DNA of 64,000 nucleotides from Candidatus Rokuibacteriota bacterium (GTDB lineage: Bacteria; Methylomirabilota; Methylomirabilia; Rokubacteriales; CSP1-6): NCBI GenBank assembly GCA_003220265.1, contig QHRW01000109.1:1-64000 (forward strand). Direction: 5' to 3'. Of this stretch, positions 43,119 to 50,936 are shown in pieces. Numbering within the stretch: position 1 is the stretch's first letter; each line of letters begins with the position of its first letter. A program made the translations under genes and the position numbers. The notes beneath the pieces were generated by a model that searched no databases, had not been told where the DNA came from, and saw nothing but the letters and a program-made list of their open reading frames with translations.

Positions 43119-43208
43119 ATGGCGGACCAGTTCAAGTGTGCGAAGTGCGGCAAGACCTCGCCGAAGTTCACCAACTGCTGCGGGGCGCCGATGAAGCGGG
43201 CGAGCTGA
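43119..43208 (+). CDS. 29-residue zinc-ribbon-like peptide
   Basis: A short frame with GGAAGGGGG about 10 nt before its ATG. The peptide has CAKCGK and, 10 residues later, NCCGAPM: a four-cysteine zinc-binding pattern, with a Lys-rich surface. Three nt after its stop begins the GTG of the MFS gene. Similar tiny CxxCG...CCG proteins exist in archaea and bacteria but their roles are unknown. Confidence 0.6.
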   Translation: MADQFKCAKCGKTSPKFTNCCGAPMKRAS

Positions 43209-43210
43209 TC

Positions 43211-44575
43211 GTGACTGGGGAGGCCCGCCCCGATCACCAGGCGGGCCTCCTCAGGACCTCTCGACTTCGCGTTTCCTTGCGCGCCTCGTGTGCCGAGGCC
43301 GCGATGGCCGAGCTGTTCGGCGCCTGCACCGGTGGCGCAGTCCTCACCGCGTGGGCGCTGCACCTCGGCGCGACCACGTTCACGATCGGCCTCCTCGCCG
43401 CGCTGCCGCTCGCCGCCCAGGTCCTCCAGCTGCCGGCCGCGTGGCTGACGCTGACGTTCGGACCGAAGGCCGTCGCCATCGCCGCCATCGGCGCCTCACG
43501 GCTGCTCTGGCTTCCGCTGGTGGCGCTGCCGTTCGTCGAGCTCCCGCTGCCCACGGCCCTTCACGTCTTCGTCGGCGTGGTCGCGCTGGCCGCGGTGTGC
43601 GGCGTGATCGGCAACAACGCGTGGACCGCCTGGATCGGCGAGCTCGTGCCCGGCGCCATCCGTGGCCGCTTCTTCAGCCGTCGCACCGTCTATGTCTCGA
43701 TCGCCAGCACGATCGCCTCGCTGGGCGCGGCCGTCGCCCTCGACGGCCTGAGCCCGCGAGGCTGGACGGGCTTCGCGCTCGGCGGCCTCGCCGCCGTCGC
43801 CGGCCTGGCCGGCGCGCTCAGCATCTACCTGCTCCACCGCCAGCACGCTCCCGCTCACGCCGGCGCGCAGGAGCGTACCGACTGGCGCGTCCTGCTCGAG
43901 GTCGCGCGCACGCCTCGCGCGCGGCCGTTCCTGAGATATCTGCTGGGCTGGAACGGCGCGGTGGCGCTGTCGGCGGGCTTCTTCTCCCTGCACATGCTGG
44001 TCAACCTTCGCACCGGCTTCGCGCTCGCCGCGCTCTACGGCGTCGGGGTCGCCACGGTGCGGATCATCTCGGCGCCGGTGTGGGGACGCGCCGTCGATCA
44101 CCTCGGCGCGCGGCCGGTCCTGATCCTCTGCTCGTTCGGCATCGCGGCCGTGCCGGCCATCTGGCTCTTCGCCACACCGGCGTTCCTGTGGCCGCTGGTG
44201 ATCGACGTGGTGCTGGCGGGCGCCCTGTGGGGCGGCCACGGCATCGCCACCATGGACCTGACCGTCAAGCTCTCGCCCGGGCGCGAGCGCCCGTTCTATC
44301 TCGCGATGTTCGCGGCGGCCAGCGGCCTGGGCTTCGCGATCGCCGCCGCGCTGGCCGGCCTCCTGGCGTCAGCCTTGCCCGAGCGCTTCGATCTCTTCGG
44401 GGAGACGTGGAACAACCTCCACGTGCTCTTCCTGCTGTCCGCGCTCGCGCGCGTGCTCGCGGCCGTGCCCGCGCTGCGCATCCAGGAGCCCGGCGCCCAG
44501 GACGTGCGGACGTTCGTCAAGCGCGCGTTCAACGTGGCCGCGACGACGCTCGCGCCACGCCGCCTCACTGCCTGA
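43211..44575 (+). CDS. MFS transporter
   Basis: A 454-residue major facilitator with about twelve helices. AAMAELFGACTGGAVLTAW begins helix 1; GELVPGAIRGRFFSRRTV is the conserved cytoplasmic loop between helices 4 and 5 and WGRAVDHLGARPVL that between helices 8 and 9. Substrate unknown; the loop resembles that of YCF54-less export-type MFS proteins only in general. GTG at 43211 chosen because it follows the zinc-ribbon stop by 2 nt; the true start may be the ATG within MAELFG. Confidence 0.82.
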   Translation: MTGEARPDHQAGLLRTSRLRVSLRASCAEAAMAELFGACTGGAVLTAWALHLGATTFTIGLLAALPLAAQVLQLPAAWLTLTFGPKAVAIAAIGASRLLWLPLVALPFVELPLPTALHVFVGVVALAAVCGVIGNNAWTAWIGELVPGAIRGRFFSRRTVYVSIASTIASLGAAVALDGLSPRGWTGFALGGLAAVAGLAGALSIYLLHRQHAPAHAGAQERTDWRVLLEVARTPRARPFLRYLLGWNGAVALSAGFFSLHMLVNLRTGFALAALYGVGVATVRIISAPVWGRAVDHLGARPVLILCSFGIAAVPAIWLFATPAFLWPLVIDVVLAGALWGGHGIATMDLTVKLSPGRERPFYLAMFAAASGLGFAIAAALAGLLASALPERFDLFGETWNNLHVLFLLSALARVLAAVPALRIQEPGAQDVRTFVKRAFNVAATTLAPRRLTA

Positions 44576-44604
44576 GCGCGCCCAGGGTTCGCGGCGGGAC
44601 AATC

Positions 44605-45105
44605 TCAGCGCCGGCGGTTGATGAAGGCCTGGAGCTCGCGGAGAACGCGCTCCGCGTCGACGGCCTCCGAGCCGTCGCCGATCTCGGCAGTGTCGAGGAT
44701 GCGGAACTTCACGTATTGCTCATGCACTCTCGCATCCGTGCCCGTACTCAGATAGCGGTTGCGCGCACGCACGGCGGCCTCTTCGGACTCCTCGGTCACA
44801 GCGGGAAAAGGCGACGGGCCGCTGTCCCGGCGGGGGCCGTTGACGGCGAAGTAGCGATGCTCGGCCGCGTCCCCGCTGTAGGCGCGCACCGCGAAGTATC
44901 GATAGCCGAACGCGCGGGTGAGCTCGGCCGCGCGGTACAGGACGAAGCGCCGGAGATCGGGAGCGGCGCCGGGCCACACAGCGGTCGAACGCACCTCCCA
45001 GGTCCGGGCGCCGAGCTGCCGATCCTTGTACTGGAACTTCACCGCGCCGCAGCCCACCAGGGTGACTCCGAGCACTGCGAGCGCGAGCATCCCTCGTGCG
45101 CGCAT
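44605..45105 (-). CDS. Lipoprotein of unknown function (CC0125-like)
   Basis: A 166-residue lipoprotein (MLALAVLGVTLVGC). The mature protein starts with strands FQYKDRQLGARTWEVRS, then an alpha-helix with LYRAAELTRAFGYRYFAV, a pattern common to small lipoproteins of the CC0125/CC1285 type, with a sorting of A-E-L-T-x-x-x-G-Y-x-Y-F. Located 3 nt downstream of another lipoprotein gene on the same strand; the pair is probably co-expressed. Confidence 0.75.
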   Translation of the reverse strand: MRARGMLALAVLGVTLVGCGAVKFQYKDRQLGARTWEVRSTAVWPGAAPDLRRFVLYRAAELTRAFGYRYFAVRAYSGDAAEHRYFAVNGPRRDSGPSPFPAVTEESEEAAVRARNRYLSTGTDARVHEQYVKFRILDTAEIGDGSEAVDAERVLRELQAFINRRR

Positions 45106-45108
45106 GGC

Positions 45109-45873
45109 TTAGAACGTGTCCTCGACGATCTGGACCGCCAGCGCTTCGACCGCCTCCATCAGCGCCGTGCGGAAGCTCGCGGCGTTGTCGTCGGCCCACG
45201 CGGAGAACACGCGGGTCGCGCCTTCGTGCTCGAGCGGCCGCGCGAACAGCTCCGTCCTGTCCTCGACCCGCACCAAGCGAAGCTGTCCCCTGACGCGGAA
45301 TACGAGGAAGGGGTCGGCGCTCGGCGCCAGGGCATTGCCGCCCACCACCCATTTCTCGAGCCGGACTTCCGACAAGCGGAGCTCCAGCAGCGTTCGCGCG
45401 TCCTCCGGGACGCGACCGGCGGCGAACGTCGTGCCGAGACGTTCGCGGCCGAGCGCGAGCACACGCATCCGCAAGGCGGCGGCGGGATCCGTCTCGAGTA
45501 GCGCTCGGGCCAGGGCATCGCGCGCCGGCTGCGACTTCGTCGCCGGTTCGCCCTCGGTCGCTCCGATGATCGCCCCGATGGTCGCCGTCACCGGCGACGC
45601 GAGGAGCGCCAGGAACAGCACGACGCCGGATCTGTCGTGCGCGCCGACGTACATCGACGTCGCCGTGTACTCCAGCGCCCGATTGGCGGCGCCTTGCGCG
45701 CGCGTCGTCGGTCCACCGAAGCGCGCCGGCACCGGGCCCGTGTGCGTGAGCACCGCAATCGGTCCGAGCTCCGTATCGGGACGCAGCGAGAGCTTCGTGG
45801 GTACCGGCGCGCGATGCGCGCAGCCGCTGACGAGGACGACCACCACGATCGCAGACAGAAGGCGGAAAGCCAT
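45109..45873 (-). CDS. Lipoprotein of unknown function
   Basis: A 254-residue predicted lipoprotein (AIVVVVLVSGC). A hydrophobic segment (VLFLALLASPVTATIGAIIGA) in the middle may be a glycine-rich membrane hairpin. The second half (TLLELRLSEVRLEKWVVG, FLVFRVRGQLRLVRVEDRTEL) looks like a beta domain. No family recognised. Probably in an operon with the next lipoprotein gene. Confidence 0.72.
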   Translation of the reverse strand: MAFRLLSAIVVVVLVSGCAHRAPVPTKLSLRPDTELGPIAVLTHTGPVPARFGGPTTRAQGAANRALEYTATSMYVGAHDRSGVVLFLALLASPVTATIGAIIGATEGEPATKSQPARDALARALLETDPAAALRMRVLALGRERLGTTFAAGRVPEDARTLLELRLSEVRLEKWVVGGNALAPSADPFLVFRVRGQLRLVRVEDRTELFARPLEHEGATRVFSAWADDNAASFRTALMEAVEALAVQIVEDTF

Positions 45874-45913
45874 GTCGGAGAGAGGACCGTGACGGTCGCG
45901 AAACCTTACAGCC

Positions 45914-46294
45914 TCACAGCCTCGGATCGACCGGCTCGCTCTCCAGGGCCAGCACGCCGAAGACGCACTCGTGGACCCGGTACAGCGGCTCCCGGCGAAC
46001 GAATCGCTCGAGGGCCTCGACGCCGAGGGCGAATTCGCGGAGTGCCAGCGAGCGCTTGACCGACAGGCCGCGAGCCCTCAAGCGTTCGAGGTTCTCGGGC
46101 GCCGTGTACTCCGGGCCGTAGATCAGCCGAAGGTACTCGAGGCCGCGGCACTTCAGGGCGGCGGTCGCCACGGGATAGAAGACGTGTGCCGCCCCGAACG
46201 GCAGCTCGAACGAGTGAACGCGGGCCGGGTTCTTGTGGAGGAGGTAGCCGAGGTCAGTCGCCGGCCGATGCGTGGTGGCGATCTCGAGGATCAT
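45914..46294 (-). pseudogene. Hen1-Pnkp fusion remnant of an RNA-repair operon
   Basis: A 126-residue frame made of two unrelated pieces. Residues 1 to about 41 (LEIATTHRPATDLGYLLHK, then FELPFGAAHVFYP) are the start of bacterial Hen1, the 3'-terminal RNA ribose 2'-O-methyltransferase. From about residue 47 (LKCRGLEYLRLIYGPEY, SLALREFALGVEALERFV, VHECVFGVLALESEPVDPRL) it is the extreme C terminus of Pnkp, the partner polynucleotide kinase-phosphatase-ligase. Hen1 methyltransferase and all Pnkp kinase, phosphatase and ligase active sites are missing. The join lies at about 46154-46174 and is in frame, with start, ribosome site and stop intact and normal codon use. Interpreted as an internal deletion across an adjacent hen1-pnkp pair. 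Confidence 0.8.
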
Positions 46295-46377
46295 CGTTCG
46301 CGCTCCGGCTGTTCATGGCGGGTCATTATGCCACGTCGCGCCATGCCGGCCACAAGTGCTCATGCAGTGGTGAGGGT

Positions 46378-48243
46378 TCACTGAGCGGCGGCCGCCGGCG
46401 CGAAGTCGACACGGCGCCGCTCTTCGAGACGGCCGCCGGCGAGCGCGCCCTCGACCAGCTCGTAGCCCAGCAGCGCGAAGATCCGTCCCCGCAGGAACAG
46501 CGGTCTCGCGTTGCCATACCAGTCGACACAGGACACGCGGCAGGCGTCACCGGTCGTCCCGCGACGCTCGGCGTGCAAGCTCCCCATCTCGCCGAGCGCG
46601 AGGGCATCGTTGCGCAGGAACAGCACGGCCGCGGGCGGCGCACCCGAGGCCAGGCGGGCGCGGACGGGCAGGCCGACAATACCGGCGCCGCGACGCTCCG
46701 GACGATAGAAGAATCCATGGCTCCGCCACTCACCCTGGGCCGCGCCGGGAACGACGTAGCGTCCGACGACGGCGGGCTGGCGCTCGAGGCGGATCGACGA
46801 GACGTGGAGGTCGCGTGCCGCCGCACCGACGACCAGCGCGTCCTCGCCGAGCGCTTCGATGCGCTCGACAGCGTGGCCGACCGCGATGGCCACCGGCTCG
46901 GAGTCCCGCGCATACGCGTGGACGTAGAGGGCAGCGGCCGACGATCCCGCCGGCTGGCCCCAGCCGTCGCCCGAGCCATAGAGCAGGTACGCTCCGACGA
47001 AACGGTTCTGGAAGACGGTCTCGGCCGGCGCCGGCAGCATGCGATACCGCCAGAACGGGACGGCGTCGCGGCCATCGCCGAAGCTCGAGAGTGGCAGGCG
47101 AAGCAGCGCCAGGATGCCCCGGGCCCGATCCGAGCGCCACATGCCCTCGCCGGCCCCCTCCGCGCGCACGACCACGTTCACGTGACCGGCATCTTCCAGG
47201 AACGAGAACTGATCGACCGGACTGCCCCACACCCGCGCGGCGCCGGGCTCCCCACCATCCAGGGGCAGCCGGTACAGCCACGACGGGCCGTCGCTCGTGC
47301 TCCACCAGTCGTCGGTCATCCACACGTAGACCGCGGACGGCGAGACGTAGAAGACGCGGCCCGGCGGTCCCATGACACCGGTCACCTCGCACGTGAGCTC
47401 CGGCTGCGCGAGATCACAGCTGACGACCGAGTGCAGCGCGAGCAGTGGCGAGACGCTGAGCGGACGGTAGAGGCGTCGCGGCGAATAGATCGGGACGAAT
47501 TCGGAGCGGCCGGCGCCCGGGTGCCATTTGCGTATCGCCGGCAGGACATTGCGCGGGTCGCCGTCGCCGTCGAGCATGAGGGGCGTATAGACGATCAGCC
47601 GCTGGCCGATCAGCCGGCTGGCGTAGTTGCGCGATGAGTAATAGTCCTGCGAGCGGAGGTGATACGTCGCCCGGTACGCGAGCGTGCCGCGGGCGTCGAT
47701 GTCGAAGAGCACCAGCTCCGTCCCGCCTCGCGCGTAGCTGTAGCCGAGCACCACCACCGTGTCGCCCGAGATCAGCAGCTCGTCGTACCACGCGCGGCCG
47801 GGGTCGATGTCGGGCGCGAAGGCATCGATCGTCGAGATCGGTGTCAACCGATCGGCGTCGAGACGGACCGTGAAGAGGCGGCCGCGGCGGAGAACCACCA
47901 GGTGCTCGCCGTGCACCTTGACGATATCTCCCTCGTCGACGCCCGCGTGCTGAACGTTCGTCACCGACGTTGCGGCGCCGGCGACGTACGCCGCCGCCGG
48001 GCCGCTCACGGATTCGCTGAAGCCCATGAACCGGGCCCGCGGCGCACGGGCGCGGTTGCGCACGAAGCTCAGCAGCTCTGCCTCCGACTCGAACGCGGTC
48101 AGCCGCGAGGCCGGCGCCGTCTCGCCCACCGGGCGCGCCGGGCCGGGCCCGGCGGGCGGGCTCGCGCTGCAGCCGGCGGCCGCCACGCACGCGGCGGCCA
48201 GCAGCACGCGCACGAGGCGACCGCCGCGGCAGCGAATGCTCAT
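46378..48243 (-). CDS. Secreted beta-propeller domain lipoprotein
   Basis: A 621-residue exported protein. Lipoprotein signal with Cys25 (ACVAAAGC), then the 'beta propeller domain' family pattern: FSES..., NVQHAGVDEGDIVKVHGEHLVVLRRGRLF, DTVVVLGYSYARGGTELVLFD and VWMTDDWWS. The family is widely found and uncharacterised in function; one known trait is the VDEGDIVK motif at the first blade. ATG at 48243 overlaps the stop of the upstream secreted protein by 4 nt, so this and the two paralogs upstream are one operon. Confidence 0.85.
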   Translation of the reverse strand: MSIRCRGGRLVRVLLAAACVAAAGCSASPPAGPGPARPVGETAPASRLTAFESEAELLSFVRNRARAPRARFMGFSESVSGPAAAYVAGAATSVTNVQHAGVDEGDIVKVHGEHLVVLRRGRLFTVRLDADRLTPISTIDAFAPDIDPGRAWYDELLISGDTVVVLGYSYARGGTELVLFDIDARGTLAYRATYHLRSQDYYSSRNYASRLIGQRLIVYTPLMLDGDGDPRNVLPAIRKWHPGAGRSEFVPIYSPRRLYRPLSVSPLLALHSVVSCDLAQPELTCEVTGVMGPPGRVFYVSPSAVYVWMTDDWWSTSDGPSWLYRLPLDGGEPGAARVWGSPVDQFSFLEDAGHVNVVVRAEGAGEGMWRSDRARGILALLRLPLSSFGDGRDAVPFWRYRMLPAPAETVFQNRFVGAYLLYGSGDGWGQPAGSSAAALYVHAYARDSEPVAIAVGHAVERIEALGEDALVVGAAARDLHVSSIRLERQPAVVGRYVVPGAAQGEWRSHGFFYRPERRGAGIVGLPVRARLASGAPPAAVLFLRNDALALGEMGSLHAERRGTTGDACRVSCVDWYGNARPLFLRGRIFALLGYELVEGALAGGRLEERRRVDFAPAAAAQ

Positions 48244-49106
48244 GGGATGATCGCGGACGCGTTCGTCCGCACGGTTCCGACCTCGATGGCGGCGTCCCCG
48301 GCGGTGGGCCCGCCGGAGGCCACAGTGCAGTTGGCCGGCAAGTGCTGCAGGCGGATCGCCGCCAGCGGGTTGTTCGCCGGCCGCGCGTTCGCCTCCGGCG
48401 GATAGGGCAGCGTGACGTCGGGATCGTCGTCGAGGCCGGCGCGGAACTCGTTGCCGTTGGGATCCCAGATCAGCCGCACGCGGAACCACCTGTGCGTGCG
48501 CACCTGGCCCAGCACGACCGGAGCGCCGACGAGCATGGTCGACGCACAGCCTGGATTCTCGCAGCGGAAGAGCAGGGCGCGCACGGTCAGGAGACCAGCG
48601 GGATCGGTCGAGTCGGACAGCCGGCGTACCTCGACGCGCGCGATGTGATCGCCGGTCAGGTCTCCGGGGGCGGACGGCGTGCCCGGCGCGAGGTCACTGA
48701 TCCGGTTGAGATCGACGGTCGCCGCCCGGGTGATGGACGCCGTGGCGTTGGCCGGGCAGCCGGTGACGCTGACGTCCCGGACGTTGAGCTCCACCTCCAT
48801 CTCGTCGACCCGCAGCGGATTGCGGAAGTTGAGCCGGTTGCTGAAGAACCCGGTGGCCCCGACGTCCGACAGCGTGGCGCCCTCGCGGCGATACCGCATC
48901 AGCAGTTTGCCGCCGCGGACCTCGCGGAGGCGTTCGTGCCCGAGGTCGCTGCTGCCGACCCAGCGGTCGGAGCGGATGGTGGCGGCGGTCGTCCAGTCCT
49001 CGTACGTCGCGAGTCCGTCGGCGTTCGCCGCGACGGGCCTGACGCCGAGCACCAGGATCGCCGCCAGCAGCATCAACGTCCCGTAGCGTGTCAGTGTCGT
49101 GTTCAC
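48240..49106 (-). CDS. Secreted protein, paralogue B of a tandem pair
   Basis: A 288-residue protein with a Sec signal (TLMLLAAILVLGVRPVAA). It shares with the neighbour upstream (49130-49975) YEDW at the mature N-terminus, RSDRW, MRYRREGAT.SD, VTGCPAN, FRCENPGC, ANCT and the C-terminal VRTNASAI. Four conserved Cys suggest two disulfides. The strand-rich pattern fits a concanavalin-like or jelly-roll fold, but no family is recognised. Twenty-three nt separate the paralogues, and its stop overlaps the propeller gene. Confidence 0.75.
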   Translation of the reverse strand: MNTTLTRYGTLMLLAAILVLGVRPVAANADGLATYEDWTTAATIRSDRWVGSSDLGHERLREVRGGKLLMRYRREGATLSDVGATGFFSNRLNFRNPLRVDEMEVELNVRDVSVTGCPANATASITRAATVDLNRISDLAPGTPSAPGDLTGDHIARVEVRRLSDSTDPAGLLTVRALLFRCENPGCASTMLVGAPVVLGQVRTHRWFRVRLIWDPNGNEFRAGLDDDPDVTLPYPPEANARPANNPLAAIRLQHLPANCTVASGGPTAGDAAIEVGTVRTNASAIIP

Positions 49107-49129
49107 GGGTGTCCTCCCTCGTCTGAGAG

Positions 49130-49975
49130 TCAGGGAACGATCGCGGAGACGTTGGTGCGCACCTCGCCGACCTCGACCTCGACGTCGGCCGTCGTGTGCC
49201 CTGCCGTGCAGTTCGCGGTCACCACCGCCGTGCGCACGCTGGCGAACGGAACGCGGGCGTTCGCGGTGTCCAGCGCGGCGTCATACGCCAGCTCGACGTC
49301 GGGGTCGGCGTTCACGCCGACGAGGAAGCGATGGTTCGGGCGATCCCAGGCGGCGCGCAGCGTGAAGGGCGTCGAGATTGGCAGCGTCGCGATGCCCAGG
49401 GCGAAGACCGGGCTGCTGCCGATGGTGCAGGCGGCGTTCAGGCACCGCACGACGTTGGCCTGCACGGTGAGCACGCTGGCAGCGTCGACCGTGTCGATCG
49501 GTCCGTTGACCTGGACCTGGATGGCGTGGTCGCCCGTTTGACCGGCGTCCGACGTGCCGTCGTTGAAGGCGCTCACGGCGAGCAACGCCGGCCGGACCAA
49601 CGTCTGCCCGGGATTGGCCGCGCACCCGCTGACCTCGAGATTGCGCACCCGGAGGTCGGCTTCCATCCGGTCGATGTTCGACAGGTTGCGCGCCAGCAGC
49701 GCTTGCACACCGCCGACCGAGCCCGCGTCCGAGGCCGTCGCGCCCTCCCGGCGGTTGCGCATCGTGAGCCGGTGCCCCTGGATGCCGAGCGCGATCTCCT
49801 CGTTCTGACCGTCCTCGCGCACGAGCCAGCGATCCGACCTGAGCGTGCTCGAGCCTCGCCAGTCCTCGTAGACACCGACCGCCTCGTGGCCCGCGGGCGC
49901 GGGGGACGGCCACAGGCTGACGAAGCCGGCGACGACGAGCCCGGTCCATGCGAGCCTCTTCGCTGATGGATTCAT
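49130..49975 (-). CDS. Secreted protein, paralogue A of a tandem pair
   Basis: A 281-residue exported protein (signal ends near PAPAGHE). Paralogue of the next gene: YEDW, RSDRW, MRNRREGATASD, VSGCAAN, VRCLNAAC, ANCT and a C-terminal EVRTNVSAIVP. ATG at 49975 follows GAGGAGGG with good spacing. First gene of a three-gene operon (paralogue A, paralogue B, beta-propeller) divergent from the sigma-CHAT operon, from which it is separated by 118 nt holding a GAACCT-N9-AGGTTC dyad. Confidence 0.77.
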   Translation of the reverse strand: MNPSAKRLAWTGLVVAGFVSLWPSPAPAGHEAVGVYEDWRGSSTLRSDRWLVREDGQNEEIALGIQGHRLTMRNRREGATASDAGSVGGVQALLARNLSNIDRMEADLRVRNLEVSGCAANPGQTLVRPALLAVSAFNDGTSDAGQTGDHAIQVQVNGPIDTVDAASVLTVQANVVRCLNAACTIGSSPVFALGIATLPISTPFTLRAAWDRPNHRFLVGVNADPDVELAYDAALDTANARVPFASVRTAVVTANCTAGHTTADVEVEVGEVRTNVSAIVP

Positions 49976-50018
49976 GAGTGCCCTCCTCTCGGCAGGCGAA
50001 CAGACCGTGGAGGGCAAC

Positions 50019-50039
50019 GAACCTTACGTCGATAGGTTC
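50019..50039. promoter_or_regulatory. Dyad GAACCT-N9-AGGTTC in the divergent promoter region
   Basis: A perfect 6-bp inverted repeat with a 9-nt spacer stands midway between the secreted paralogue and the sigma-like gene. Each arm contains the GAAC core found in -35 elements of many ECF sigma factors, so it may be two divergent -35 elements, or an operator for a dimeric regulator. No convincing -10 (CGTC type) lies at the usual distance on either strand. Confidence 0.4.
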
Positions 50040-50093
50040 TTGACATGCGCGGGCCGTCCGCATCACCCTCGGGCGGGTGAAAGGTTGGCGTCG

Positions 50094-50936
50094 ATGGGCC
50101 GTCCCGTTCGATCGGAGGTAGAGCTCTTCAATGCCCTGGCCGGCGCGGCCGACCAGGCCGATCTCGAAGACTACCGAACGCGAATCCGCAAGTGTGTCCT
50201 CTGGTTACTCGGCCGGCGCCCGAGCGGCGAGCTGGTGGTGGGGGACGTCCCGGACATGGTAGATGAGGTCATCACCAGGCTGGAAACGCACCTCAGGCCG
50301 TCGAGCGACGAGACCGCCCGCCGCTACACCGGCTCCAACGAGCAGTTCCGCCGGTACCTCTATCGGACCGTGAGCAGCGTGTACGCCGACACCGTGAACC
50401 TCCGCGTGCGGCTGAGGAGTCTCGACGCGCCGATCGTGACCGCCGATGGCGACGAGCGGGTGCTCGGCGATCTGCTGGACGATCTCGTCGAATGGCCCAC
50501 GGCCGGCGAAGGCCTTGGCCGGCCCGAGCTCGACGCCGGCGTGCAGCGCGCGCTGGAGCGCATCTCCGAGCGCTGTCGCCGCTGGCTGCTCGCGTTCCAC
50601 CGCGACGGCACGCTGATCAAGGAGATCGCCCGCCAGGACGGCGTGCGGGTGAACAGCGTGGAGGTCGGGCTCACACGCTGTCGCGGGTACTTCCGCCTGG
50701 CCTTCCTCGACGCCTTCCTCGCGGGCGGCGACGCGCGCTTTCGCGAGCGCGTCAGCGAAGGCTCGCGGCGGCTCGCGGGCCTTCACGCTGCCGTGTTCCA
50801 GGCGTACTGGACGGACAGTCGGTGCGTGACAGAGATCGCCACGCGGCTCGGCCTGGAGCGCGACAAGGTGAAGACGCTGCTGGCTGAAGCGAAGGAGCAG
50901 CTCTGGCGCGCGCTGCCCGAGGGCGGCCTGTCGTGA
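50094..50936 (+). CDS. Divergent ECF-type RNA polymerase sigma factor with two sigma4-like HTHs
   Basis: A 280-residue protein. A sigma2-like helix set (DVPDMVDEVITRLE, then FRRYLYRTVSSVYADTVN) is followed by a linker and a sigma4-like helix-turn-helix (ERCRRWLLAFHRDGTLIKEIARQDGVRVNSVEVGLTR region). A second HTH (FQAYWTDSRCVTEIATRLGLERDKVKTLL) follows at the C terminus, which is unusual. It probably directs RNA polymerase to envelope-stress promoters, perhaps its own. First gene of a four-gene overlapping operon with a TPR membrane protein, an M48 protease and a CHAT protease. ATG at 50094 gives a normal N terminus; the frame stays open upstream. Confidence 0.68.
   Translation: MGRPVRSEVELFNALAGAADQADLEDYRTRIRKCVLWLLGRRPSGELVVGDVPDMVDEVITRLETHLRPSSDETARRYTGSNEQFRRYLYRTVSSVYADTVNLRVRLRSLDAPIVTADGDERVLGDLLDDLVEWPTAGEGLGRPELDAGVQRALERISERCRRWLLAFHRDGTLIKEIARQDGVRVNSVEVGLTRCRGYFRLAFLDAFLAGGDARFRERVSEGSRRLAGLHAAVFQAYWTDSRCVTEIATRLGLERDKVKTLLAEAKEQLWRALPEGGLS

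Noticed and set aside
50040..50045. Perfect TTGACA hexamer 49 nt before the sigma-like gene
   Set aside because: At 16-18 nt spacing the -10 would be GC-rich (TCACCC), so there is no sigma-70 promoter of normal form here.
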